Assembly: GCA_903772945.1 (NCBI GenBank)
Contig: CAICTM010000024.1
Coordinates: 116,240-180,239, forward strand
Length of the DNA stretch: 64,000 nt
Reading direction: 5' to 3'
Source: Seminavis robusta
Lineage: Eukaryota; Bacillariophyta; Bacillariophyceae; Naviculales; Naviculaceae
Made by a program: the position numbers and the translations under genes. Position 1 is the stretch's first letter. Each line of letters starts with the position of its first letter. The notes beneath the pieces were generated by a model, which worked only from the letters and a program-made list of their open reading frames with translations, ran no database searches and had not been told where the DNA came from. Of this stretch, positions 53,829 to 64,000 are shown piece after piece.

Positions 53829-55400
53829 ACTGCTCTATACTTTTGAAAGCGAGAAACTATCTAACTCGGAGGGAATCCGGTATGGTTCCTTCCTTTCTCA
53901 ACTAATTAATTGGGATCGTGCTGGACTTTCATCTCATCATTCATCTAAAAAGAAGAGCCGGTGGGAGTGTGTGGATCGACTGTCCTTTTCGTTTGGTGAT
54001 TAGAGAAAAGGAAGGTTATCAATCCTCATGGCTGAAGACAAAGAAAAAATCTCAACTGCTGCGAGTCCGTTCCGATGCTGCCAACGCTAGCGTTAACTCC
54101 CACACAGCGAGCGATCCCACTAATTGAAAAAGTGAGACGGCTCGAGGATTTGTCGAAGGAGTTGCTTTTGCAAGGAATTGCAGGATTGGGGACTGGCCAG
54201 TCCCGTAATGAGGCCCAACGCCGCCCAACAGTTCGACGTTTGGCCAATTGGCCCAGCGCTTCCCATGCAATACTAGTAGACACGTACGACTGTAGGTGCA
54301 GCCCCCGAATGAGTTTTCAGGGTAGTTTTGTCTGAGAAGGTACTGGTACGCACTAGCTAGCGAACCGGTAGTAGTAATACCCAAGTCCAAGGGTAGGGCC
54401 GTTTGTTGTCCTTCTTGAGGCTGTTTCAGTACCTACCGTACTGGCTGGTAGAGCAGGTCCAGCCAGAAGAGCCCAAGCCCCAAGCCCCGTAGGTTGGCTT
54501 GATGCTGTTGCTTGTATTCTGGAGTCGGGAGGTGCCGTAAGTCAAGCTTAGCAAAGGATGGAGTGAGTGGTACCATTGCAGGAACAATCCCACGGGGGAT
54601 ACTGTGTTCCTTGGTTTTAAGAAATGAAATAACATGAGAATAGCACGAAAACAACAACAAAACCACCATCAACCCAATGCTTCCAGCTTGCTTGGCCAAA
54701 TAGACACACAATAACTCTGTTTTGGGTATTACATGTAATAGACTATCTTGTACAGTGCACTCTACTGCATCTTATCCTGCGAAAAGAAACATAAAAGGGG
54801 CTAATGCGTGCTAGTGCTTTATCGCCAAAGTTAACAGCCCTGTCGTGGTTCGACGAGTTTTGAGATACCATCTTCAGCTAACGATTGTGGAGGCCCATTA
54901 ACATGTTTTGTGTTTCTTTCCGGTCATACAGATAGAGCTCCTCCTCCTCCACAAGGCATATTATAACACTCTATGCAAACTCTCTACATGGGTGGAGAAC
55001 GAATTGGTTGAAGACACCAGCCCGAAATTGAGGTTTTGTTGTTGTTGTGGTGCTATTCTCGTGTTGTTTTCGAAGCATGACTGAAACTGATCCTTACCCC
55101 GTGGGAATATCTCAGCATCAGCTGTGGCTTCGTTGCCAGGTGCTTTCAAGGAACCCAGTGAGAATGTCTTCTCACTGGACATGCATCTCGCCACTGGCCA
55201 GGACGGCCAGGACCGTACCAGTACCGGTACCGGTACTAGTATGACCCCACTCCACCGCACAACTCTCACTAACCCATAGTAACTTTCCCCGTCCAACAAC
55301 TGCAAATAATATAGTGCACTGCCACAACTTCGAAAGTGCTCAGATTCTTGCCTCCCACAAACGTTTGTACCAGGACAAGAACCACAAATTCACCATCACC
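53829..55400. other. Intergenic, 1.6 kb, divergent promoters
   Basis: This lies between the Nudix gene (minus) and zinc-ribbon gene C (plus), so it should hold both promoters. No ORF is convincing. A perfect 18-bp palindrome (AGTACCGGTACCGGTACT) lies at 55220-55237, and GGTACC words occur near 54340-54390 and 54430-54570. Confidence 0.5.
55220..55237. repeat. 18-bp perfect palindrome AGTACCGGTACCGGTACT
   Basis: Exact self-complement over 18 bp, about 165 bp upstream of the zinc-ribbon gene C start codon. It contains three overlapping TACCGGTA/GGTACC words. Confidence 0.9.
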
Positions 55401-56965
55401 ATGGCTGTATCTCCTCGTCGTGTCTCCTCTGTCAGTATCGGATTGGAAAACACCTTGGAGATGACAAATATGTTGATGAATCGTGACTCTGGTCCTTTCG
55501 GCCGTTCTCGTCGACGAAGAGCAAGCCTCACGGCGTTTGTTGGAAATATGCATAGCCCCAAGCCATCTGACGACAATATGATGTCCAGTTCTTGCCATGG
55601 TACCAGTGCCAGACGATCAAGTATGGCAGTCGACACATCAAAAGCGACCTCCCGCCTTGCGACAAGTGGCAACGCTCTCGATATGGATGCCAGCCTCAGT
55701 GGCATTGGAAACAGGAAGAAGAAAGCGATCCGAAGGGCCACGTCCTTTCAACATTCAAGCGTTTCCCTCGACCATGGTGCAGCTCTCGACAACCACGCCC
55801 ACCTTGCTGCATCCGATGACGATATGGATGAAAAACTTCGAGCATTATCAGTTCGAAAAAGTTCCCGTCGTTCTCCTACGAGGAAGAACTCTTCTAGCAG
55901 CACTATTGTGAAGGAGAAGGCAGAAGATGAACAACGCGGTCATGATAGTGAACATCCAAATCACTTCCACGACGACAGCTGCGCGAATGCCTCGGGTAGT
56001 TGTCCTCACGAGAGGACGTCTAGCAAGAGCAGCACAAAAAAGGACAAGAAGAGCCGCCGTGGTTCGAAGGGAACACCTGTTGCTACGAACAGTCTCACGA
56101 GAGTTCGCCGGGTAGCCTCAAACAATGATATTATGGATCAGTCCAGCGATGGGACAAACCAAGACACCACTTGTCGTCGCTCGAAGAGCGGATCTAAACT
56201 TTCGTCTTCAAGTAGGAAATCGGGAAATGAAAACAGCTCGCAAGTCAATAGGAGCTGGAGCAGCAGCAGCAAGAAAAAATCTTCAAGTGGAACCAAGGAT
56301 CGCTTGATGTCTCCCAACCGATCCAGCAGTAGTGGCAGATCAGGGTTAAATTTGTCGTCATCGCGACATGGCAAGCGTTCTCCTACGGGCAGCAATGCAA
56401 AGGCCACACCCAGGCAGCAACGAAATTCTGCTGCCACCCGAGCCAAGGCAGCGGCGACGGCGCTCTTGGTGACTAGCCCTGCACTGGAAGATGATGATAC
56501 CGTTCAAGGATCGACTTCTGTCGATGCTGCTATACACAGTGCACAGTCGCCGCCACCACCGCCAAGACGCCACAATCCCGCAGAAACATGGATCTGTGAG
56601 TGTGGCTACGAGCTGAGACTCTGCATGAAGTTTTGTGGAATGTGCGCTCGGTAAGTGTCGGATAAAGTGTGGCAGGCCCATCACTTTGGTACCCCCGTGA
56701 TGGCAGTATGCCGCTCACATATCTATCTCATATCACATCTCTCAAAAATCGCTTCATGTTGAATCTTAGGCCTCAGAATTGGGTCTGCGGAAAGTGCCAG
56801 TTTGGGGAGAACATTCAATGTTTTCGCTTTTGTGGTGGCTGTGCTGCGCCCAGAAAATTGGAAAAGCCACATCGATCCCAATGCGGCAATAACAGCGATG
56901 CATCAAATGGCGATGTAGACGCCCCGACATCTCCCATGTCGGTCGCGGATCTGGGGGAGGATTGA
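55401..56965 (+). CDS. Zinc-ribbon family member C, two exons
   Basis: The ATG at 55401 lies in good context (CACCATGG). Exon 1 is 55401-56650 and exon 2 is 56770-56965, with a 119-bp GT-AG intron whose phase restores an Arg codon, giving 481 aa. Residues 1-390 are Ser/Arg/Lys-rich and disordered (SRRSPTRKNSSSSTIVKEK; SSSGRSGLNLSSSRHGKRSP). The first ribbon (ETWICECGYELRLCMKFCGM) ends exon 1. The second (NWVCGKCQFGENIQCFRFCG) begins exon 2, so the intron falls exactly between the ribbons. Gene A has the same pair without an intron. A C-terminal tail (about 35 aa) is acidic and Ser-rich. Role unknown; see members A and B. Confidence 0.88.
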
Positions 56966-57983
56966 AACCAATCAAATAAGAAAAAAAACTCAACATTCGC
57001 TAACGGATTCATACAAGAAGTGCTTGAGGACGACCCACGAGCCGAGGCCCAGGTGTTTCCCACATTCAAGTCTGTTCACCGGTGAAACCAATCAATAAAA
57101 GCAATCAAGAAGAATTGCAACGCTGAAAGATATGACCTCTTTCCGAGTTGCTGTCTGCTGTCTGCTGTGGCTTCGCTGCTCTCATGCCATATCAACATTC
57201 TATGCCGTTGCTGCTACGGTACCGTACCGGTACCGGTATGCCACATGGCTAGCTGTAGCTAGTAGAGAGGTCTACCGTATCTACCGGTATGATAGCTAGC
57301 TACGGTACGGTATGTTAAAAAAGTGTGGGCTAAAAATGCAGGGGTGAAACATGGATACGTACTGGTACACCGGTACCGGTACCAGGTCTGGAGTCTTGGA
57401 TGTTAATTTTAAAACTTAGACGCGCTGATGCTCCTTGATCGCGACACGCGGCACAACATAAAAAACCATGCAACCTGCACCAGCCCTGCAACATACGGTA
57501 TCTGGTACATGGCAACATGCACCACCGGTGCGAGAACGGCCCAGAAGATTCATCATTCATCTTTTCTTTCAAACTCTGTTTTCTTTTCCATCGAGGATGT
57601 GTTACAGTTCGGGCGTGCAACTTGGTACCGGTAGCAGAGCACATTTGCTTTGGCGGACGCTACCGTGGAAGGAAAAGCACCTCCGGCTCCTCGTCAGCCT
57701 CAATCACCGGTCCACCAGTGTGGATGCATGCACCAAGGAACCAGTAACATACCGGTACCGGTACATGGTACTATGTCATACATCTTTTACCAGGTAGCTA
57801 GAGAAGTGGCTACGAAACAAATAGAGTGCAAAAATGGTTTTGAGGGTTTAACTCTGCATGCTAGTGCTGGGCTTGCGACAGGGTCCGGCCTTTTTCCTCT
57901 GTTGCAGCAGGCACAGAACGAGTCGAGTCAATCTGCGAGGGATCGACTTTGAGAGTAGTTTGATAGAAATGTTTGAAATCGAG
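56966..57983. other. Intergenic with three TACCGGTA palindromic runs
   Basis: No supported gene. Perfect palindromic runs lie at 57215-57238, 57369-57383 and 57750-57764. A minus ORF at 57330-57644 and plus ORFs at 57428-57797 have no protein-like composition. Confidence 0.5.
57215..57238. repeat. TACGGTACCGTACCGGTACCGGTA run
   Basis: A 24-bp run of overlapping GGTACC and TACCGGTA self-complementary words in intergenic DNA. Further copies are at 57369-57383 and 57750-57764. Confidence 0.85.
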
Positions 57984-58454
57984 TTATGCCTCTAGATCAT
58001 CATCTGAAGGACCGCAGTCATCGTTTCCCGAACTGAGGTCATCATTGCTCAAACTCAAAGTAAAATCCCCACTTGATGTCTCGGTTCTTGATCCTACATA
58101 CCAATCAAACAGAGAAGAAGAAAAAGTTAGGCACAGAGAGAAGAAAACTAGCCGAAGTACATGTAGCATGCCGTTCATACTTGACTGCTTCTTGAGCTTC
58201 CTAGCGTCCCGCCTTCGTTCCTGACGGTAAGAGCAATAGAAGACGGATATGGCAACGAAACAGGAGAACAAGATTAAGGCAATAAACACAGGTAATATCA
58301 ATAGCATCCCATACTTCTTGGACGGTGAACTATCCGAATCGAACATCCCGCCGAACCCAACAATTTCCGTCTGGTTGTTGTGAAAGTCATAGTTGCTCGC
58401 GCTACCATTATCAGAAGCATTCTTCGAGATGATTCCATAAAATAAGTCCTCCAT
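57984..58454 (-). CDS. Small single-pass membrane protein, two exons
   Basis: Exons are 58454-58181 and 58093-57984; an 87-bp GT-AG intron (GTATGA, TGTAG) is in frame, so reading through it gives a longer ORF. The spliced product is 127 aa. It has a polar N-terminal domain with two N-x-S/T sites (NASD, NQTE), one TM helix at about 49-72 (GMLLILPVFIALILFSCFVA), a basic stop-transfer patch (RQERRRDARKLKKQS) and an acidic Ser/Asp tail (SSGNDDCGPSDDDLEA). The topology is probably N-out, C-in with no cleavable signal peptide. No family is recognised. Confidence 0.6.
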   Translation of the reverse strand: MEDLFYGIISKNASDNGSASNYDFHNNQTEIVGFGGMFDSDSSPSKKYGMLLILPVFIALILFSCFVAISVFYCSYRQERRRDARKLKKQSSMNGMLHVLRLVFFSLCLTFSSSLFDWYVGSRTETSSGDFTLSLSNDDLSSGNDDCGPSDDDLEA

Positions 58455-59201
58455 AGCTTGGATGCGCTCAATTGCAAGACGGCTCTCAATTGTGAGACAC
58501 TGATCAGGAGTTGATAACCAACTCGTTACATCATTGCGTCAGGCATTTTGGTGCTTTGGCGCAAAAAGTGGCCATCGTGACGTCTCGTAAAAATTGGTCA
58601 TTGTACCTAGACTACTGGTCGCTCTCAAGGAGATTTATGATCAAAGCGGAACTTGCTTCACAAAAACGAGCACAAAAAACAAAAACAGCCTCGGAATCGA
58701 ATAGATTCAAGAGGCGGCGGCCCGAGGCGCCACATGCATGCATCGTGAAGCAAAAGGTCAATGTCACCAGCTACGCAAACAGCCATCCATTCGTTCGTGC
58801 GACCACGGTAGCATCAAGAGCAGCGAGAAGGAAGTGATCAGTAACCACCCCGTTGCAGCTGAAGAATCAGTAACCATCTCATGGCAGTTCAGGTATAAAC
58901 CTTCAGTGTTGCTAGCTGCCATAACTTCGCCGAAGTCCTTCCCAACCCAAAGACAAGAGACTGGCCTCTGATTTGTACCTGGCAACTTCAACACTTCAGA
59001 GCAAAGATACGTGGATTCTGGCCGATTCATGAGCATGCAAACAGTCACTCATCGTTTGATGGATAGCCCGGCTGCTCAAGAGCAAAGCTTGAGAATGTAC
59101 ACAATGTTTTACTGATCAATAACTCCTAGCTAGCTACTACAAACACAACAAGCCATGTATACACCGCCAACGACCGAGCAGCATTTTTCACTCCCTGGCT
59201 T
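58455..59201. other. Intergenic, no gene seen
   Basis: About 750 bp. No credible ORF, repeat or RNA is seen. Confidence 0.5.
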
Positions 59202-61013
59202 TTATGGTTGCATGGCAGCTGCATCCATGCTTCCTTCGAGGATGCGACTAACCCTTGATCCACTGGCACGTCCCAAAGGTACAATCGGTCCTTGTGAGGG
59301 CGCGGCAGCCGCAGTGCCCCTTCCGGCCGGTACCTTCGAAGCATCCACCCCTTCAACGGCAGTATTCATAGTGCTGGTGTCGTCATCAGCATGACTCCCC
59401 CAATAACTCGTTCCCAATTCTACCAAAGCAGATCTCAGGCCAAACGTAGCAGCAGTGTTTGGGTCAGTAGCTGACGCCGCATTGCCCGACGCAGCAGCCT
59501 CGCTTGATTGCGCCTCCAATATATCAATTACGGTGGTTTGACGCAAACCTGCAGCATCGGCACCAACAGCCATGTTGGGAATGGATGGGTAGAATGTAGG
59601 GACATAGTTGTATGTTTGTCCTCCAGCAGCTTTCTGTGTTGCGGCTGACGCCTCGGTGTCATCAGGATTCTTCGATTCACCAGTAGCATCTGGTTCGACA
59701 TCCTTCATTTCCTCATCGTCTTTCTCGCCATCCTTGGCAGCATTCTTTTTCTTTTTGGGTGTGGACGCCTTGGAAGCCTTTGCCGAACCGTCCTCGAGTT
59801 TGACCTTTTTCTTGGCTGGCTGCGCCCCTGTTTTATCATCCTTCTCTTTGCTGTTGTTTGACTTTTCGTCAGTAGTTTCAGTTTTCTTATCCCCGGCAGC
59901 ACCAGTGGCATCTTCTGCTTTTGCGTCCTCCTTTTTTATTGCAGTGTCATCTTCTTCCAGTTTTCTCTTTGCTCCAGTTCCACCACTGGCCGCCCCGGCA
60001 CCGTCTTTGCCATCGGTGGTAGCTCCAGCTGTACCCGTCCCAGCACCATTGGAGGTCGTTGCAGTCGTAGAGCCTGCCGCTCTTGCAGTTGGCGGTGGAG
60101 TCAGTCCTCCCCATGCAGTTTCCGGCAGCCTGCCCAGTATTCGTTCCATGTTCTGTCGTTCTTGATCGGCGTCCTCTGCGGATATCAAATCTTGGCCTCT
60201 TAGGATCTCCGAGGGGTTGTCTGTTGGAGGGGCCAATCTGCCGTAGAGGTTCATTAGTTGCCCCTTTTTAGTCATTCCGTGCGGATTGGCCACTCGTTTC
60301 GAGCATAAGGGAAACAGAGCGACTTCATCGGGATATGGAGCCCTCCATCCTTCCTGGCAATCCTTTTCAGCCTCTTCCTGTTGAGAGACTGCTCGGGGAC
60401 CAACTTTTCCTCCAGCGCCTTGTAGCTCGGCAGCTTCTATTTCTTTTTCTTTCTGATCTTGCCAGTTCGGACCAAAACAAAATGCTGCTAAACCTTGCCA
60501 AGACCCTGGCGGATGTGCATTGTTGTGATTGTCTCGATTTCTGTCTGTGCCACTGTTTCCATTTTCTTCTTGGTACTGACCGTTGCTTTTGTGATGATTG
60601 GTGGTCAGTGCAGCAGCAGCTGTGTTGCCCGTTGCGGCATTCCCGGTGGCTCCAGCAGCTGCATCGCTACTAGTGAAATGAACCCGATTGACGGCTGGAC
60701 TGGTGCAAATTTCCACTGCTCTTATCATATCCAATGCATTGCAATGCTGGGTAGTTCGACCACTGGACTCTACGTTGTGTGCCAATACGCCACCCAGCCG
60801 TTGCAGATACTCGCATAATACATCCCCCAGTGTGTCTAGAACTTCGGCTGTCATATTTGTGATTCCCAGATGCAGTGCTGCCCGTGCCACGGCCCGTTTG
60901 GCCAATTCTAGACAATATACTTGATCTCGACAGGGTATGCTTGTGGAGCTGGATGTGGTGGCATTTCCTGCAGCATCGGCAGCTCCTGATGTGGAAGAGC
61001 CTGATAAATCCAT
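59202..61013 (-). CDS. TAF8-like TFIID subunit (bromodomain-associated histone fold)
   Basis: A 603-aa single-exon protein from an ATG at 61013. Residues about 27-100 match the bromodomain-associated histone-fold pattern of TAF8/TAF3-type proteins: YCLELAKRAVARAALHLGI, then LDTLGDVLCEYLQRLGGVLA and a CNALDMIRAVE helix. TAF8 pairs with TAF10 in TFIID (family knowledge). A conserved-looking segment (WRAPYPDEVALFPLCSKRV) lies at about 220, and TYNYVPTFYPSIPNM at about 485 recalls the short proline motif of the TAF8 C-terminus. Between them lie a Gly/Ala/Thr-rich low-complexity part and a Lys/Glu-rich acidic-basic stretch with KKKVKLEDGSAKASKASTPK and KKKKNAAK, good nuclear-localisation candidates. 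It could instead be a TAF3-like or SPT7-like protein; no PHD finger is seen, which argues against TAF3. Confidence 0.8.
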   Translation of the reverse strand: MDLSGSSTSGAADAAGNATTSSSTSIPCRDQVYCLELAKRAVARAALHLGITNMTAEVLDTLGDVLCEYLQRLGGVLAHNVESSGRTTQHCNALDMIRAVEICTSPAVNRVHFTSSDAAAGATGNAATGNTAAAALTTNHHKSNGQYQEENGNSGTDRNRDNHNNAHPPGSWQGLAAFCFGPNWQDQKEKEIEAAELQGAGGKVGPRAVSQQEEAEKDCQEGWRAPYPDEVALFPLCSKRVANPHGMTKKGQLMNLYGRLAPPTDNPSEILRGQDLISAEDADQERQNMERILGRLPETAWGGLTPPPTARAAGSTTATTSNGAGTGTAGATTDGKDGAGAASGGTGAKRKLEEDDTAIKKEDAKAEDATGAAGDKKTETTDEKSNNSKEKDDKTGAQPAKKKVKLEDGSAKASKASTPKKKKNAAKDGEKDDEEMKDVEPDATGESKNPDDTEASAATQKAAGGQTYNYVPTFYPSIPNMAVGADAAGLRQTTVIDILEAQSSEAAASGNAASATDPNTAATFGLRSALVELGTSYWGSHADDDTSTMNTAVEGVDASKVPAGRGTAAAAPSQGPIVPLGRASGSRVSRILEGSMDAAAMQP

Positions 61014-62537
61014 AGCTTTTGTCTGAATATATATATAGGTCGATGAAAACTAGAGTGATTTTGGATCGTGAATTGTGGATGATAATGGGGTGTTCAGTGT
61101 CTCTCTAGTCAATAAAGGGGCGCTCGAAAGATTCGTCTTGCGATTGGTCTCGTACGTATTGGCACTACCCTTGATTGATAATAACGAGGTCGGTAAGAGA
61201 CTGATGGATGAGCTCCTCTTCTGGATCAACTTGATAATCCCCGAGCAATGCCTCCTGTATGGATTCCCCTATGATTGCTGCCTTCCTGATGCCTAGCTAG
61301 CTAGCTGTTTGGGGTGGACACGTTTCCAAGATATGCTGGCTGAGCTCAGGCCGAGCCGAGGGGTCAGCCACTCGAATGCCAGGTCTGAAGAGGAGCCTAA
61401 CGCTTCTACTAGAGATAGTGGTAGGTATCTTCGTGATACCTTGGGTGTGATGCTAGCTACACATGAATAAGGAAGGAATGGGGGCTATGAATAGTACAGC
61501 TGTGAGATAAAGCCAAGGCAATGCAGAAGCTTTGGAGAGACAGATCGAGGACACGAGGGAGGATGGAGAAGGAGGGTTGTCGGTTGTTGGCTGGTGGGTC
61601 GATCGAGGCAAGCAAGGGTCGAGCAACGCACCCAGCCAACCAATCCATTTCGTTCCCGCAGAACTCGTGGCTCAAAGCAGCCTATCCCTACCCGTAACGG
61701 AATCCGGTTTCATTAAATTTTCCCCCTCTTGACTTGATCATAGACTCGACTCGACTCAATGACGTGAGTCAAGTGAGTCGTCAGTCGAGTCACTCGAGTC
61801 AAGTCGAATAGAAGTCTCCAGTCCATCCCCACGTGCCTTAGCTTGCATTTGATCTGTTGGGGTTGAATCTTTCCCATTGTTCAAAAGAATTATCGAGGTA
61901 CGGTATGAGGCTGGCTAGCTAGAATCCCTTGGTTTGCTGGAATCAGAGAATCGAATACAATGTGGACCAGTTTTTTTTTGCTTGCGTACATCTAGCTAGA
62001 GAGAAGAAGTTTTCCTTTGTACGGTGTCATTCGAAATCGCGCACGGGCTTGTACGCCCTTACCTTGCGGCTCTCATAGTTCTCTCCACGCAGAATCGAAT
62101 CGGAGAATCGATTGTCGACCAGATGCCCAGTTACTCGTCCCTCCTGAAAGTAATGGTCAACTCAATATGGACTGCTGCCAGGGTACCGTAGTACAACTCG
62201 CTCGGTCGAGCAAACTGTCTCACAGGCGAAGGATCAGCCAATCGAACTAGCTCCTGCATGGATCAGATTCGGACTATCCTTGACGAGGAATGTGGAGTAT
62301 TGGATCAGGCCAGCTTGCTGAAATTTATGACAAGGCTAGCTAGTGGAATGGCTCCATCAGCCGACAGCGGCCGTGCTGGAATTTTTCACCCACCGCGATC
62401 AAAACAAGAGGACGATTGAATCATCCTGCATTCAAAGCTACAAGTACCAAATTGGCTGCTGTTTGCTTTTCTTCAGATACAATTTTCCAGTGAGGGCCAA
62501 AAAAAGTGATATAACAGCGGTGCTTATCGCTTACCCC
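61014..62537. other. Intergenic, 1.5 kb
   Basis: No supported gene. An (AT)n run near 61028 (ATATATATATAG) precedes the TAF8-like start. CTAGCTAGCTAG lies at 61295-61306. A GACTCGA/GTCGAGT-rich stretch (61740-61810) is made of repeated GACTC words. Confidence 0.5.
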
Positions 62538-64000
62538 CTACAACTTTGAACATTCCCACGGTGGATTACTGTTTAGGGAAGGCGAGTTGAGTGAGAAAAT
62601 ATTTGTTGGAGCTGTGTTTGTGGCAATATAGCAACACGTGGTTGGTGTTGAGCCAGTGGTTTCTGTACCACTATACCAAGTGAATTGGGCACATGCACTT
62701 GCCCCATTCTGAGCAACACAATCGTTGTAGCAACTTGTTGGATCTGTCCACCGACCCACAACACAGGCACCAAAAGCAGTTGCAGCAGGAGAACCACCTG
62801 AATATGCATACTTGCGACAACAAACTCCGGAATAATAACCTAGAGAGCAACCAGGCACCAGCCCACTCCTGGTGGGCTGTGATGTTGGCGAGGATGATGG
62901 TTGAAGTGAAGGACTTGACGTCGGACTTAAGGTAGGACCTTTGGAAGGTGTACTTGATGGCTCCAAGGAAGGACTTTTGGATGGGACACTAGATGGAGCT
63001 GAGCTAGGACTTGTTGAGGGTACTTGAGACGGAGAAGCGCTAGGATGTGTTGAGGGCACCTGTGATGGAGCCGAGCTAGGGCTTCTGGAAGGCAGCGAAC
63101 TAGGGCTTATGGATGGGCTTGAAGAAGGAGTTGTGGAAGGTGTAATTGAGGGCTCCGAGCTGGGATGCGCAGAAGGGGATGTTGATGGAACCGAGCTGGG
63201 ACTTTGCGATGGCAGAAACGACGGAGCTGAGCTAGGACTGATGGAAGGAAGATCTGATGGGCTTGTGCTAGGGATCATAGAAGGAACGTCAGATGGTGAA
63301 ACTGAAGGCACACTCGAGGGACCTGAACTGGGACTTGCAGAGGGCTTAGACGATGGACTTGTACTAGGGATAGAAGAGGGAAGAGCAGAGGGTTGCAATG
63401 AAGGCACATTTGACGGGCCAAAGCTAGGGCTTGCTGAGGGTACATCTGACGGTGATAAAGAAGGCAATTTGGAAGGCATACTTGATGGGGGTGCTGATGG
63501 ACTGTCAGATGGCACAAATGAGGGAAACCGAGAAGGGTATTCTGAGGGTGTCTTTGATGGGACTCTCGAAGGAGATTCTGAAGGATATAATGATGGGATA
63601 TCTGACGGAGTACTGGATGGCAATCTTGATGGATACTCAGAAGGGGAAATGGATGCGAATGATGTCCTTGTGAGGCGTGAGTCCGGAAAGGGGGAGAAGA
63701 GAAATCAGAAGGGAAGTTCAATAGTGATGGACCAAATGAAGGCAACAGTGATGGTGATCTCGAGGTTGTCTTGGAAGGGATTGCAGAGGCCACCAAAGAT
63801 GGGTTTGCAGAGGGCGAGCTGGATGGGAGTCCTGAGGGCAAGCTAGAAACAGCAGGGGGTACTGAGGACACTGCTGCAGGAGAGCCAGAAGGAATTGTTG
63901 AAGGCGCGCTAGAAACAGAAGGGGGTACCGAGGACACTGCTGCAGGAGAGCCAGAAGGAGTTCTTGAAGGCAAGCTAGAAAAAGAGGAGATCTCCTCTCT
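62538..64000 (-). CDS. PS-repeat wall-type protein with Cys-rich C-terminus (5' end off window, frame shift near 63680)
   Basis: The reverse strand encodes a long series of P-S-x(2) repeats (for example SPSSAPSFLPSQSPSSVPST), then a Cys-rich C-terminal domain of about 110 aa (CSLGYYSGVCCRKYAYSGG; CYNDCVAQNGASACAQF; TPTTCCYIATNTA), ending at 62538. Frame A is open from the right edge (64000) to about 63690; frame B begins about 63670. The PS pattern passes from one to the other by a single-base shift, so there is a frameshift, an assembly error, or a short intron with acceptor CACAAG near 63673. The N-terminus is outside the window. PS-repeat proteins with Cys-rich ends occur among secreted and frustule-associated diatom proteins, but the exact role is unknown. 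Confidence 0.75.

Noticed and set aside
59608-60165. Plus-strand 185-aa Ser/Ala/Val-rich ORF
   Set aside because: Antisense of the low-complexity middle of the TAF8-like gene; Ser/Pro/Val-rich composition arises from complementing Lys/Glu/Gly/Thr codons.
63109-63846. Plus-strand 245-aa ORF with regular EGxxDG repeats
   Set aside because: It is the exact antisense of the PS-repeat gene; the periodicity of the sense repeat keeps the antisense frame open. The sense strand has the Cys-rich domain and stop in a sensible place.

Overview
The window looks like nuclear DNA of a diatom, most likely a raphid pennate species of the Seminavis type (inference, no search run). The genes carry short GT-AG introns of roughly 70-120 bp. 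Two proteins begin with a signal peptide ending in a Phe-centred ASAFAP-like motif, as used for import into complex plastids. Diatom-typical families are present: an LRR receptor-like protein with long disordered N-terminus and single TM helix, an HSF transcription factor, a PS-repeat wall-type protein and a chitin-synthase-type GT2 enzyme. There are no operons, rRNA, CRISPR or bacterial features. I recognised no tRNA gene by eye.

Layout. 0-7.5 kb: an acidic hypothetical protein with a repeated SW-x-GLDL-like motif, then a fold-back repeat, then two decayed tail-to-tail coding regions (2.8-6.45 kb) that look like a dead transposon or transposon-derived gene pair. 8.3-11.8 kb: a plastid-targeted multi-pass membrane protein divergent from a BTB/POZ protein. 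14-20.5 kb: a 1,103-residue Ser/Arg-rich disordered protein convergent with a four-exon chitin-synthase-like gene. 21.8-25.4 kb: a three-exon plastid Mfd/TRCF-type translocase that lacks the UvrB-like module. 27.9-31.2 kb: a broken BCS1-like AAA gene without a Walker A region, divergent from ketopantoate reductase (PanE). 31.2-34.4 kb: gene-poor, with a 300-bp repeat present twice. 34.4-39.6 kb: an HSF gene, a GT8 glycosyltransferase and a secreted C69 dipeptidase, the last two divergent from a 208-bp spacer.

40.6-57 kb holds the most distinctive content: three intact members of one apparently uncharacterised family (Ser/Arg-rich disordered N-terminus plus C-terminal paired RanBP2-like zinc ribbons) at 40.6, 48-49.5 and 55.4-57 kb, and two related degenerate fragments at 41.9-42.3 and 49.9-50.3 kb. 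Between them lie a hAT-like non-autonomous element with 8-bp target duplication and an internal minisatellite (43.76-44.74 kb), an LRR receptor-like gene, and a long Glu-rich Nudix-domain protein. 58-64 kb: a small single-pass membrane protein, a TAF8-like histone-fold protein and a partial PS-repeat protein running off the right edge.

Intergenic DNA is full of short palindromic words (TACCGGTA/GGTACCGG and CTAGCTAG), sometimes as 15-24 bp perfect runs. These are the main non-coding signature. The genes do not form one pathway. The zinc-ribbon cluster is the best candidate for something undescribed.
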